Part shown: positions 47,682 to 58,060 of the stretch, in pieces | Layout of the letters: every line of letters starts with the position of its first letter | Numbering within the stretch: position 1 is the stretch's first letter | Origin: Sequoia sempervirens | Lineage: Eukaryota > Streptophyta > Pinopsida > Cupressales > Cupressaceae | Direction: 5' to 3' | Length of the DNA: 64,000 nucleotides | NCBI GenBank assembly: GCA_007258455.2 | Contig: VDFB02000001.1 | Location: forward strand, 16,984,162 to 17,048,161 | The notes under the pieces: model-generated | The model's input: only the letters and a program-made list of their open reading frames with translations | What the model was told of the DNA's origin: nothing | Databases searched by the model: none | Program-made: the position numbers and the translations under genes

Positions 47682-48694
47682 TGTGGACAAAATTGTATTT
47701 TAAATTGTAATATATTGGGGGGTAGGTAGAACCTTACTTTTTAGTGGATCTTGGCCACACAATGAGATTGAATCTTTTCCATTCATTCTATTTTTGGGGC
47801 ACTATAAATAGAGGGTCTCCTCTCATTTCAAAGAGAATTGAGTTGTTGTAAAGACATGCTACTAAAATTTATAATGAAAATATATTGACTTGGTGTATTT
47901 TTTGATTTCTTCACATGTTTCATGGTTCAATATCCATTATTAAATGCTTTGTTTAGATTTACATAGCTATTTTAAGTTAGATTTAAACTGCTTAGATAGA
48001 TTTTAGTAATGTTGTTCTGTAGTTATGGAAATTGTTGCTATATAGATGCCTTTATAGCCCACACTTTGTTGTCTGCTGATGGTAGATGGCTATGTAAAGT
48101 TATTCTGGGCTTGAATTCAAAAGCTACTTCATGCATTTATCTTTTTTCATGCATGCATATGGTGAATGAATGGTAAAATATCTGTAGGCCTTAGAAGATA
48201 GCACAAATTTCATGACTGTGAGATTTTTATTTAAGTGAAATTTTGTTTGAAGGAAGTTGTCCATAGTAGGAACTCCATGATTACTGTTCATAGTTAGTTG
48301 CAGATCTAGGGACCTTCTCTCTTCCCTACTCTTTTTCCTTTTTTTTAAGAAATAGTTCTTGCTAAGGTTCATTGCACATTGTAAAGCCACAACTTGAAGA
48401 CCACATCAAATTTTTGGGCTGTTGTTTGAACCTACAAAAAATTACACCATAACTCTCATCTCAAAAACTTCAAAATATAAGATCCATTCCACATCAAACT
48501 ATGTAAGTCTGCCCTGTGATTACCAACAAAATCATATTAAGTATCCACTGAGGAATTCCATGCAAGTCATGACCTGACAGCCGAGAGACCTTGGGGGAAT
48601 CTTCAGCAGCTTGCTCGTTGGAAGTTTCCTTTCAAGAGAGGTGATGCACTTGTGCATTTTCTATGTTGAGAAGTGCACAAAACACCCATCAACA
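47682..48694 (+). repeat. 3' LTR-like block of unknown-ORF element
   Basis: 1,013 bp starting TGTGGACAAAATTGTATTTT and ending ACACCCATCAACA at the GATTT duplication. TG...CA ends, a preceding polypurine tract and the TATA box make LTR the best reading, although no matching 5' copy lies in the window. Confidence 0.65.
47802..47812 (+). promoter_or_regulatory. TATA box of LTR-like block
   Basis: CTATAAATAGAGGG, a near-consensus plant TATA box about 120 bp into the block, followed at about 30 bp by CATTTCAAAGAG, a plausible transcript start. Confidence 0.65.
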
Positions 48695-48699
48695 GATTT

Positions 48700-49920
48700 G
48701 AGCTTACTGGGACTCATTTGCCACCCTGGGTGAATCAGTACTAGGTCAGGACTTTTTTGCACCGAAGTTGTTTTCTGTTAACTAAGAACCAGGATCTTCT
48801 TCTGACTCAAATATGCACCTCAAGAGGGACTCATTCACCATGCATGGTGAATTAGTCCTCTTTCAAAATTTTGCAACTTCAAAGTTTTGTTCTGTACCTT
48901 GACACCTGCACAACAATTTTTGACAGAAACCTTACTCAGGATCTCAGAAAATTCCTACAAAATAGCTTAAAATTGTTTGTCTAATAGGGGGTTTTCCTTG
49001 GTCAAACCCTAGTTGGGTAATTAAACCTTGAATGGAGAAAAATCTGCATAAAATCCTAGCCTTAGATGTGTTGAAGACTAGGAAGATCTAAAATATGATA
49101 AAAGCCCTATTCTATTGTTCTAGAATGAGCAATGCAAGAATGATTTGTATGATGCAAGATCTCAACACTAGAAACCTTACAACATATGAAAAATGGAAAT
49201 GAAATAGAATACAAATGGAAAACAAACAAAATGCAAGCCTTAATCTTAAGATACACTGAAAATGGAAGATGAAATCAATATGAAACCAATTCCTTAGGTG
49301 TGATTTGGTCACTAGTTGCACTTCCTCACCCTAGATTTCTTCATGATTCACTATAGGAATCCATCATCAACCCTTTGTAATGTTGAATAATAACAAAATG
49401 AGTGAGCTTCAAGACCTGCAAAAACCCTAGTTTGCTGCCCTAAAACTTCAACTTTTTCTAATGAGACTTGTGGTAGAAGAGTTGATTTTAGCAATCGCTT
49501 TTAAAAAATTACTAAAGATATGTAAAATACTTAAAATGAGAATTTATAAGCAACAACACCTTATTTTCCCATTATTTAGACCTAAAAGACCAACTTTCAC
49601 TAGAAATTTAAGTTAAATTAATCAAATTTTGGCTCAAAATTGAATTTTCCCTCAAAGGGGACTCATTTGCCACCCTTGGTGAATGGGTCCCACTACTAAT
49701 TTTTGAAGGTGGGTTTTCAGGGTATGAAAGAATTATGTGTTGTTTGTTGGGTTTTAGGTGATTTCTCAAGTGAAACGGGCCTCTAGATAAAAAAGTAATG
49801 GGTCTTAGGGGCCTATATATGTTGTTTTGAAGGATAAATGATGTGAGGGAACTCAAAAGTGGGTCTAATTATGCATGAAATAGTCTCTTTTCTCAAGAGA
49901 GTCCAATTTTCTATGGAACA
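48700..49920 (-). repeat. 5' LTR of Tat element, right piece
   Basis: Resumes at GAGCTTACTGGGACTCATTT and aligns with 30886-32143 to the end TTCTATGGAACA. It lacks one of the tandem palindromes found at 31843-31918. The palindromes present are at 48709, 48826 and 49657. The right duplication GTTGT follows at 49921. Confidence 0.85.
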
Positions 49921-49925
49921 GTTGT

Positions 49926-50328
49926 AAAGGCATTAACAGAGGTAAGACATGTACCAGAACCTAAAAGGAATTTAATTTCTTTAGGATTTTTAGATTCTAG
50001 TGGTTATAATTTATTTTGGCAAGGCAGAGAGATGAAATTTTCCAAAGGAATTTTGGTGGTCATGAAGGCTGTACAAATGTTGGAAACCTTTACAGGCTAA
50101 ATGAGAGTGTTGAGGTAAATGAAGTAGTAGTGGTATCTAAGGAAACAAATGAGTCTACTCATTTATGACACCAAAAATTGGGTCATATCAGCAAGAAAGG
50201 GCTAAAGGTATTGGTAAACTATAAGTTACTTCCAAATTTAAGGTCTTTGAGTTTGAATTTTTGCAAGCATTGTGTCTTTGGAAAGCAGTGTAGACTGAAG
50301 TTTAAATCAGGTAGTCATACAAGTAAGG
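49926..50328 (+). pseudogene. Copia GAG-pre-integrase / integrase zinc finger (outer element)
   Basis: Continuation of the frame cut at 30525: KALTEVRHVPEPKRNLISLG at 49928, then a stop-interrupted stretch, KLGHISKKGLKVLVNYKLLP at about 50175 and FCKHCVFGKQCRLKFKSGSH, i.e. the His-x4-His (HQKLGH) ... Cys-x2-Cys zinc finger of Copia integrase. The frame stays open to the Copia insertion at 50329 and resumes at 57361. Confidence 0.8.
50324..50328. repeat. Left target duplication of inner Copia (TAAGG)
   Basis: Identical to 57356-57360. One copy suffices to keep the outer frame (SHTSKGFLNYIHLDVWG). Confidence 0.9.
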
Positions 50329-51758
50329 TGTTGGAAATAATATGCCTCAATTTCACAGGCTAAAACATCTGAAAGAGCAAAGTCTGTGTGACTTTACTGT
50401 TGTCTAGACGACTGGCAGTTTAGTAACCTTGTAGTTTGTACAGGTCGCCAAGACAATGCTTTTGTCTTGCCAACTGGTGTTGTCACTGTGACTTATGGTG
50501 TTCACTGCAACCTTCTTCCGAGTGGATATGTCTAGCCGATAGGCCATTCTTATCAGATATCAGGGAGACTCTAGGCAACAAGTAGTGTTGGGGAGACCCT
50601 TGGCCAAAAGGCTTACTTCGGTAAGAAGTCTTGGCGATAGGTGGTATGTCTCACTGATAAACATACACTCGGAGCTATCGGGGTGACTTGAACACTCAGT
50701 ATGAACTCTTAGCGATCGAAGTTATGTCTCGTCGACAGGGTGTTTCACTTGTGGTTTTCAGAGTAACTCATGTGTTTTGGGATGAAGTCTTATCAATATG
50801 GAAAGTCTCATTGATAGCGTTACACTTGGGGTCATCCGGGAGAGACTTGAACACTTGGTGAGAACTCTTGGCAATGGGTGTTTGTCACATCGATGTTATA
50901 GTTTGTTATCGGTATGACTCCTGGCGACTAGTGGTCTCGGGGTAACTTGGAGACTTTGGTAAGAACTCTCAGTGATAGCGATATGTCTCGCTAACAGTGG
51001 AACATTGTGGTGTAACCTTTGATCATCGGTATGATGTCTCATCGAATGGCGATTATCTCGCCAAAGAGAATGCTGAGGTCGATGTAGCTTGTGAGCTCGG
51101 TATAACGTCTTGCTGATAGTGAAGACTCTTGGCAATAATGACAATCTGGATTTGTGGCATCCGGCAGACATGGTTAGTGTCTCACCGACATGCAACACAG
51201 GTTGAACACCTTTGACCGATTGACCATCCTACGTGGTTTGTCCTCGACCAATCAGAGAAGCCGAATGGGAACTACTAGCAGTTGGACTGTTGTGGTTGTT
51301 ACTGAGAGCAAGATTGATAGACCAAGGGCATCATGCATATACTCAGGAATTGCATATGCTGTTCAGTTCGATGGTTGCATGAATAGTTGGATGAACAGTT
51401 CGATGTATGATCAGAGTGAATTCAATTCTGAATGTATTGTAACTAGAATGTTTTGTAGCAAGGTTGATCATTGTGAATGCTATTGTAAACTAACATCAGA
51501 AAGATAATTCATATCTCTGTATGTAATCTTTATTATAGTAATACAAAGTGACTTCTTTTGGTGTGGTGGGTTTTTCTCCCATAAGGGTTTTGCCATGTAA
51601 ATCTGGTGTTCATGTGTGTATGTTATTTCTCTATTTCTGTTATTGCTTTCAAGTGTATCTTAATTGGACTGTAATTGAAAATTTTAAAGTATCTCTGCAT
51701 TCTTTCCTGAGGTGTTTGACATTAGAAAAGTTGCTTCCACACCTTAGCTTTCCTTACA
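50329..51758 (+). repeat. 5' LTR of inner Copia
   Basis: 1,430 bp from TGTTGGAAATAATATGCCTC to CTTTCCTTACA. Between about 50620 and 51140 it is built of degenerate repeats of the form (A)ACTCTTGGCGAT..GTCTCGCCGATAG. The shared motif GGGTTTTTCTCCC...AAGGGTTTTGCCATGTAAATC occurs at 51567-51612. Confidence 0.9.
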
Positions 51759-51760
51759 AG

Positions 51761-51772
51761 TGGTATCAAAGC
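51761..51772 (+). other. Primer-binding site of inner Copia
   Basis: TGGTATCAAAGC, 11 of 12 with the initiator-Met site, two bases after the LTR. Confidence 0.85.
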
Positions 51773-51874
51773 CTAGCCAGTTGTGTTATCCTTGTGGGTA
51801 CATTGGGTTTTTTGAGTCAATTTCTATTTAGTGGGAGTCTTGTACAAGTTTAGTAATTTGAGTTATAGATTAAG

Positions 51875-52696
51875 ATGGCAAGCACATTAGGAAAGATTGA
51901 AATAGAGAAATTCAATGGCAGCAATTTTGAGTTGTGGAAACTTAAAATGGAAGATCTATTGGTTGATTGTGATCTTTGGATTGTTGTGTCTGGAGTGAAA
52001 CCTATAGGCATGAAGCAAGAGCACTGGGACCTTGTAGATAGAAAATCTAAGGGGATGATAAGGCTTTGTTTAGCAGAATCTGTCCTTCTGAATGTTCATG
52101 AAGAAAAGTCTGCATCTTCCTTGTGGAAGAGACTGACATCTATTTATCAAGGCAAGTCCTTGGTGAATAAATTGTTCTTGAGGAAGAAATTGTATGCTTT
52201 GAGAATGCAGGAGGGAGGATCCGTTGTTGATCATTTGAATGCTTTCAACATGTTGATTGCACAGTTAACATCTGTTGGTGTGAAGATTGATGAAGAGGAT
52301 CATTGTATGATGTTATTGTGTTCTTTGCTAGATTCTTGGGATCACCTGGTGATGGCTATTGGGAGTACAACATCCAGTTTCAAGATGGAAGATGTTGTTG
52401 CTTCTTTATTATCAGAAGAGATGAGAAGGAAATCTTCTGAGATGGCGAAGGAGGCTCTTGTTGTCAAAGGTAGATCAAAAGATAAAGGAAAGAAGAAGGA
52501 CAAGAAGTCTAAATCGAAATCAGAAGGAAGATCAAAGTCTCCTGGAAAGAAGTCCAAGGTGAAGTGTTGGAATTGTGGGCAACTTGGCCATGTCCGAAAG
52601 GATTGTAAAGAGGAGAAGAAGAAGAATAAGTATTCTTTCGAAAATGATTCTTCTCATAGTGATGCAGACACCTTCATTGCAGCCTTGGCTACATAG
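51875..52696 (+). CDS. Copia gag (inner element)
   Basis: Intact 273-codon frame from ATG 51875 (MASTLGKIEIEKFNGSNFEL), 102 bases after the primer-binding site. The N-terminal 200 residues follow the plant Copia gag pattern: FNGSNFELWKLKMEDLL, ASSLWKRLTSIYQGKSLVNK, LFLRKKLYALRMQEG, NMLIAQLTSVGVKIDEED. A very basic Lys/Ser stretch (residues 193-228) precedes a complete zinc knuckle, CWNCGQLGHVRKDC. The TAG at 52694 lies 19 bases before the protease frame continues in phase, so in the intact element gag and pol were one polyprotein or read through. Forms the particle and binds element RNA. Confidence 0.85.
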   Translation: MASTLGKIEIEKFNGSNFELWKLKMEDLLVDCDLWIVVSGVKPIGMKQEHWDLVDRKSKGMIRLCLAESVLLNVHEEKSASSLWKRLTSIYQGKSLVNKLFLRKKLYALRMQEGGSVVDHLNAFNMLIAQLTSVGVKIDEEDHCMMLLCSLLDSWDHLVMAIGSTTSSFKMEDVVASLLSEEMRRKSSEMAKEALVVKGRSKDKGKKKDKKSKSKSEGRSKSPGKKSKVKCWNCGQLGHVRKDCKEEKKKNKYSFENDSSHSDADTFIAALAT

Positions 52697-53280
52697 GCAT
52701 CAGATGATGTCTGGTTGATTGATTCTAGAGCATCTTTCCACATGACATCTCATAGAGACTGGTTCATGAAGTATGAAAAATATGATGCTGGAAAGGTGTA
52801 TTTGGCAAGTGATTCATCATTGAAAATAGTTGGCCGTGGAAGAGTTAGAATTCAATTCCCTGATGGAAGAGTGAAGGGAATCAATGATGTAATGCATATA
52901 CTAGGTTTGGCTAGAAACTTACTTTCTGTTAGTATGCTGAATGATATTGGAGTGCAAGTCACATTCTCTAGAAATGGCTGCAAGATGACTAGAGGCTCTA
53001 TGGTGCTAGCAAGAGGTGCTCGTATTGGTACCTTGTATAAGTTGGATGCAAATGTTGCTCAATGCAATAGTGTCTATGTAAAGTCACAAAAAGCTACTCA
53101 TGGAGGAAAAGAGGAAAATGTTCCTGATTCTGTAAACTCTATGGAAGTTAAACTTCTAGTAGAAAAGACTATGCTCTGGCATCATAGGCTAGGCCACATT
53201 GGTGAGAAAGGTTTAAAAACCTTGAAGAATAAAAACCTGGTTGAGGGGTTGAAGATTGTAACCTCGAATTTGAATTCTAT
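52697..53280 (+). pseudogene. Copia protease and GAG-pre-integrase region (inner element)
   Basis: In the same frame as gag, after its TAG. The protease site reads VWLIDSRASFHMTSHRDWF: the usual Asp-Ser-Gly-Ala/Cys-Ser is Asp-Ser-Arg, which should kill activity. Then RVRIQFPDGRVKGINDVMHI and LARNLLSVSMLNDIGVQVTF. The integrase zinc finger begins with TMLWHHRLGHIGEKGLKTLK. A frameshift near 53270 takes over before the Cys-x2-Cys pair. Confidence 0.8.
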
Positions 53281-54029
53281 GAATATTGTATATATGGTAA
53301 ACAACACCATGTTTCATTTTACTCCAGTCCTCACAAATCTTCTGGTTTGCTTGATTATGTACATTCTGATGTTTTTGCTCCAGTGACTATTCCTTCTCTG
53401 TCTAAGTCAAGGTACTATGTATCATTCATTGATGATTATTTCAGAAGAACATTTGTTTATTTTTTGAAAAGTAAATCAAAAGTGTTTAGTTAATTTAAGG
53501 AATTTAAGAACCTTGTAGAAAATTAGACTGGAAGAAAAATAAAATGTTTAAGGATGAATAATGGCGGTGAATGTTGTTCTAATGATTTCAAGAGGTACTG
53601 TAAAGATCATGGAATTAAAAGACATAAAACTACACCTTATACTCTACAGCAAAATGGAGTTGCAGAAAGGTTCAACAAGATAGTGATGGAAAGAGTACAA
53701 AGTATGATGAGTAGTGTTGTCTTGGAGGAGAAGTTCTAGGCTGAGGTAGTTGCTATAGTATGTTACTTGATAAACCATTCTCTGAATTCTTCTCTTGTTG
53801 AGAAAACACCTTTGGAAGCATGGTCTGGTAAGAAGCCCTCTTTGAGACATATTCATGTTTTTGGCTGTGAGGCATATGCACATGTGTCGTATGAGAAAAG
53901 ATCTAAATTGGAGAACAAGGTTTTCAAATGTATTTTTATTGGTTATAGTGTTGGCATAAGAGGATACAAGCTTTGGAATCCTGATACAGAGAAGGTATGT
54001 ATAGCAGAAGTGTTATCTTTCATGAGCTG
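53281..54029 (+). pseudogene. Copia integrase (inner element)
   Basis: After the frameshift: YCIYGKQHHVSFYSSPHKSS, then the core LLDYVHSDVFAPVTIPSLSK (first Asp), RYYVSFIDDYFRRTFVYFLK, IKCLRMNNGGECCSNDFKRY and TPYTLQQNGVAERFNKIVME. The second catalytic Asp (normally LRSDNGGE) is Asn in RMNNGGE; the Glu of VAER is present. The C-terminal GKKPSLRHIHVFGCEAYAHV and NKVFKCIFIGYSVGIRGYKL are typical of Copia. Stops occur at about 53490, 53525 and 53737. Confidence 0.8.
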
Positions 54030-55134
54030 AAGCCTTCTACCTTGGATCTACAGTCAGAGACAAAATCATAAAACAAAAAGGATGTAGTTGAAATTCCTCC
54101 AACACCAAATAAAGAGGAATTCAAAATTCAAAATGTACTTGAAACTGAGGAGAGCTCAAGTAGTTCTAAAAGTTCTGAAGAAGAAAAAGAACCTCAGCCT
54201 CAACAAGTGAGGAGGTCAACTCGTGAGAGAAATCAACCTGATACGTATAGGTTCTCTTTGATAGATTCTAATTGTTCCTATGCTTTAATATCTAGCACTG
54301 ATGAGCCTAGGACTGTGAAAGAGGCACTTAGGATGTCTGATTCAAACTCTTGGTTGGAAGCCATGAATGAAGAAATGGCATCATTAGAAAAAAATGATAC
54401 TTGGAGTTTGGTACCCTTTCCTAAAGGCAGAAAAAATGTGGGCTGCAAATGGGTATTTAAAAAGAACATAGGTATGGATGGCAGTGTGGAAAAGTACAAG
54501 GCAAGGTTGGTTGTGAAGGTTTATTCTGAGTAGAGGGAATTGATTATGGGGAAATTTTTCTCCTGTAGCTAAGCTGACATCTATCATATTTTTTTTGTTA
54601 CTTGTAGCAGCATATGACTTAGAGGTTGAACAGATGGATGTAAAGACAACATTTCTTCATGGTGATCTTGAAGAAGAGATTTATATGTCCCAGCCTGAGC
54701 ACTTTGTGGAAAAAGGTAAACAAAGATTGGTTTGCAAGTTGAATAAATCTCTGTATGGGTTAAAACAGTCTCCTAGAATGTGGTACCAAAAGTTTGACAC
54801 GTTTGTTTTGTCATTGAGATTTGTAAGATCAAAATCTGATCATTGTGTATATTACAAAGCTGAAAGTGATCAAGTCCTTATTATTACTCTCTATGTTGAC
54901 GATATGTTGTTCATAGACAGTAGTAAGTTAATGATTTCTGATCTTAAGTCTCAATTGTCGACAAAGTTTGAAATGAAAGATATTGGTGCAACAAGGTATA
55001 TTCTAGGGATGGAAATAACTAGGGACAGGAATAGTAAAAAACTTTGGCTCAATCAGAGTAAGTATATCAAGACTATTCTAGAGAGATTTTTTATGAATGA
55101 TTGCAAGCAGCTAGTTGTTCCAGTTTTGTAGGGA
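54030..55134 (+). pseudogene. Copia reverse transcriptase (inner element)
   Basis: A Ser/Glu-rich linker leads to RRSTRERNQPDTYRFSLIDS, then SWLEAMNEEMASLEKNDTWS and GRKNVGCKWVFKKNIGMDGS. A frameshift near 54535 is followed by GEIFSPVAKLTSI, VEQMDVKTTFLHGDLEEEIY (first catalytic Asp), NKSLYGLKQSPRMWYQKFDT and VLIITLYVDDMLFIDSSKLM (YVDD pair). TRYILGMEITRDRNSKKLWL and LNQSKYIKTILERFFMNDCK complete the domain. Catalytic residues are kept. A stop at about 55129 separates it from RNase H in the same frame. Confidence 0.85.
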
Positions 55135-55890
55135 ATGAAGCTATCTGTTCAAGACTGTCCAAAATCTCCTACTGAGATGGAGGACATGACTAATGTACTT
55201 TATGATAGTATGGTTGGAAGTCTTATGTATGCAATGGTCTGTACAAGGCCAGACATTGCCCAAGCAGTGGGAGTACTTAGTCAATTTATGGCTAATCCTG
55301 GAAGGACACATTGGGATGTTATGAAAAGGGTATTTAGATATTTGAAGTGCACTTCAGAATATGATTTGTGTTACCATGTGAACTTGGTTGAATCATAGAG
55401 GACTCTTAGTATTCGAGGCTATGTGGATTTTGATTGGGTAGGGGACACTAACAACAGAAGATCCACCAGTGGATATACTTTCATGTTGAATGGTGGTGCA
55501 GTGAGTTGGATGAGTAAGCGGTAGGTTGTAGTCGCTTTGTCCACTAAAGAGGAAGAATACATGGCAGCTACACACACCTATAAAGAAGCAATCTGGTTAA
55601 GATGTTTGTGTTCTAACATTGGTTTTGATGCAGGGAAAATAACAATTTATTGTGATAGTTAGAGTGCTATCTGTTTGGTAAAGAATCCTACTTTCCATGC
55701 CAGGATGAAACATATAGATGTAGAATATCACTTTGTACGAGATATGGTGGAGGATGGAAAGGTTTCATTAGAAAAAATGGATACTCTGGAGAATGTTGCA
55801 GATGCATTAACAAAGCTAGTGAGCACAAACAAGTTCAGGTGTTGTGCTAATTCGATGGGCCTCAATGTTAGTAGTTTTGTTGTACTCTAG
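55135..55890 (+). pseudogene. Copia RNase H (inner element)
   Basis: GSLMYAMVCTRPDIAQAVGV and HWDVMKRVFRYLKCTSEYDL lead into RNase H: GYVDFDWVGDTNNRRSTSGY, KEEEYMAATHTYKEAIWLRC, TIYCDS, stop, SAICLVKNPTFHARMKHIDV and ENVADALTKLVSTNKFRCC. Acidic catalytic positions are largely present. Three stops lie inside (about 55396, 55521, 55661). The final stop is at 55888, 25 bases before the polypurine tract. Confidence 0.8.
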
Positions 55891-55912
55891 AGGTGCCTAT
55901 GTGATCTTGATC

Positions 55913-55922
55913 AAGTGGGAGA
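55913..55922 (+). other. Polypurine tract of inner Copia
   Basis: AAGTGGGAGA directly before TTGTTGG, the standard plant Copia arrangement. Confidence 0.85.
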
Positions 55923-55923
55923 T

Positions 55924-57355
55924 TGTTGGAAATAATGTGCCTCAATCTCATAGGATGAAACCTATGAAAGAGAAAAGTTGGTGTGACTTTACTATTGTCT
56001 AGCTGACTAGTAGTTTAGTAACCTTGTGGTTTGTACAGGTTGCCGAGACAATGCTTCTGTCTTGCCGACTGGTGTTGTCACTGTGACTTATGATGTTTGT
56101 TGTAACCTTCTTCCAGGTGGAGATCTCTAGCTGACAGGACATTCTTATCAAATATCGGGGAGACTCTAGGCGACAAGCGTTGTCGGGGAGACCCTTCGCC
56201 GAAAGGCTTGCTTCAGTAAGAAGTCTTGGCGATAGGTGGTATGTCTCACTGATAAACATACACTTCGAGCTATCGAGGTGACTTGAACACTCGGTATGAA
56301 CTCTTAGCGATCGAAGTTATGTCTTTCCGACAGGGTGTTACACTTGTGGTCGTCGGAGTAACTCATGTGTTTCCAGATGAAGTCTTATCAATATGGAAAG
56401 TCTTGATGATAGCGTTACACTCGAGGTCATCGAGGAGAGACTTGAACACTCGGTGAGAACTCTTGGCGATGGGTGTTTGTCTCGCTGATGTTATAGTTTG
56501 CTATTGGTACATGACTCTTGGTGACTGGTGGTCTTGGGGTAACTTGGAGACTTTGGTAAGAACTCTCAACGATAGTGATATGTCTCACCGATAGTGGAAC
56601 GTTGCAGTGTAACCTTTGATCATCAATATGATGTCTCATCGAATGGTGATTGTCTCACCGAAGAGAATGTTGAGGTCGATGCAGCTTGTGAGCTCGGTAT
56701 AACGTCTTGCCAATAGTGAAGACTCTTGGCGATAATGACGATCTGGCTTTCTGGCATCGGGGAGACACGGTTAGTGTCTCATCGACATGCGACACAGGTT
56801 GAACGCCTTTGACTAATTGACCATCCTACGTGGTTTGTCCTTGACCAATCAAAGAAGTCAAATGGGAACCACTAGTAGTTGGACTGTTTCTGCCATTACT
56901 GAGAGGAAGATCGACAGACCAGGGGCATCATGGATATACTCAGGAATTGCAGATGTTGTTCAGTTAGATGGTTGCATGAATAGTTAGATGAACAGTTTAA
57001 TGTATGATTAGAGTGAATTCAATTCTGAGTGTATTGTAACTGGAATGTTTTGTAGCAAGGTTGATCATTGTGAATGTTGTTGTAAACTGACATGAGAAAG
57101 ATAAGTTAGATCTCTATATGTAATCTTTATTACTATAATACAAAGTGACTTCTCTTGGTGTGGTGGGTTTCTCTCCTGTAAGGGTCTTCCCACGTAAATC
57201 TGGTGTTCATGTGTGTATGTTATTTCTCTATTTCTGTTATTGCTTTCAAGTGTATCTTAATTGGACTGTAATTGAAAATTTTAAAGTATCTCTGCATTCT
57301 TCCCTGAGGTTTTTGACGTTAGGAAAGTTGCTTCCACACCTTAGCTTTCCTTACA
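55924..57355 (+). repeat. 3' LTR of inner Copia
   Basis: 1,432 bp from TGTTGGAAATAATGTGCCTC to CTTTCCTTACA, followed by TAAGG. Aligns with 50329-51758 end to end. Confidence 0.9.
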
Positions 57356-57360
57356 TAAGG

Positions 57361-58060
57361 GTTTTCTAAACTATATTCATTTAGATGTTTGGGGATCGTC
57401 CCCTATAATTTCTTTTGGAGGAGCCCAATATTTTGTGACATTTATAGATGATTAATCTAGAAAGGTGTGGGTTTATATTCTTAAAAGTAAAGCTGATGTG
57501 TTTAGTGTATTCAAGGAGTTCAAAGCTTTGGTTGAAAAGAGTATTTGTAGATCAATCAAATGTTTAAGAACATATAATGCAGGTGAGTTCCCATCATTGG
57601 AGTTTAAAAACTATTGTATGTTGGGATCAAAAGGTATAAAACCACAGTTTACACTCCTCAACAAAATTGTGTTGTTGAACGTATGAATATGAATCTTCTA
57701 GAGAGAGCAAGGAGCATTCTCAGTAATGCCAAGTTGGAGCAAGAGTTATGGGTAGTAGAAATTAATACAACATGCTATCTGATAAATCGACCACCACCGG
57801 TTGTAATAGATTATAAGATTCCGGAAGAGGTATGGATAGGTCATTCATGTGATTATTCAAATCTATTTTTTTTTTGGTTGTGATGCATATGCTCTTATTT
57901 GAAAGGATCAACATTCTAAATTAGACCCCAATTCTAAGAAATACATTTTTGGTTATTATGGTGATAGAATTAAGGGATATAGATTATGGGATCCTACTAC
58001 CCACAAAATCATCATTAGCAGAGATGTAGTGTTTATGAATCCTCTCTAATAAAATTAGAC
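57361..58060 (+). pseudogene. Copia integrase core (outer element)
   Basis: Resumes directly after the inner Copia: LNYIHLDVWGSSPIISFGGA (first Asp), QYFVTFIDD, RKVWVYILKSKADVFSVFKE, IKCLRTYNAGEFPSLEFKNY and TPQQNCVVERMNMNLLERAR. The second catalytic Asp is Tyr (TAT at 57573-57575); the Glu of VVER remains. TCYLINRPPPVVIDYKIPEE and a broken C-terminal KYIFGYYGDRIKGYRLWDPT-like stretch follow. A frameshift lies at about 57620. Confidence 0.8.

Larger units (their letters stand above)
41940..48694 (+). mobile_element. Element with unknown 1,400-codon ORF, inserted in Tat LTR
   Basis: A perfect GATTT duplication (41935-41939 and 48695-48699) brackets 6,755 bp that interrupt the Tat 5' LTR; the 3' LTR lacks the insert. 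The right end is a standard retrotransposon end: long ORF, polypurine tract (47665) and an LTR-like block (47682-48694) starting TGTGGACAAAATTG, with a TATA box and ending CATCAACA. The left end (41940-43466) is GC-richer, starts TCTTGTGCTC and does not match the right LTR. I therefore cannot say whether it is an LTR element with mismatched LTRs, a recombinant or something else. No protease, polymerase or integrase is present. Confidence 0.65.
30526..49920 (-). mobile_element. Ty3/gypsy Tat-lineage element with antisense PMD gene
   Basis: Minus-strand element. Its 5' LTR lies at the right (41583-49920, itself split by a 6.75-kb insertion) and its 3' LTR at the left (30526-32143). Without the insertion it is about 12.6 kb. 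Order on the minus strand: 5' LTR, leader, unusual first ORF with a triple repeat, protease, G-patch-like linker, reverse transcriptase, RNase H plus a second RNase H, integrase, then a PMD gene on the opposite strand, polypurine tract, 3' LTR. LTRs begin TGTT and end ATGGTTCA, with GTTGT duplication. The dual RNase H, the G-patch-like linker and the extra antisense ORF all fit the Tat lineage. Several frameshifts and lost catalytic residues make it non-autonomous now. Confidence 0.85.
50329..57355 (+). mobile_element. Inner Ty1/copia element, nearly complete
   Basis: 7,027 bp with two closely matching LTRs of about 1.43 kb, perfect TAAGG duplication, primer-binding site, gag, protease, integrase, reverse transcriptase, RNase H and polypurine tract in Copia order (integrase before polymerase). 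It is broken by a stop after gag, frameshifts near 53270, 54010 and 54535, and scattered stops, many at codons where CAG or TGG is expected. The full gene order and similar LTRs make it the best preserved autonomous-type element here and younger than its host Copia. Confidence 0.9.

Noticed and set aside
41940..48694. Helitron reading of the unknown-ORF element (starts TC)
   Set aside because: Helitrons leave no duplication and end CTRR after a hairpin between A and T; here a GATTT duplication and a CAACA end with a polypurine tract and LTR are present.
50896..51198. Minus-strand 100-codon frame in the inner Copia LTR (and its echo at 56427)
   Set aside because: Arises from the degenerate repeats in the LTR; no domain, and the copy in the other LTR is shortened.
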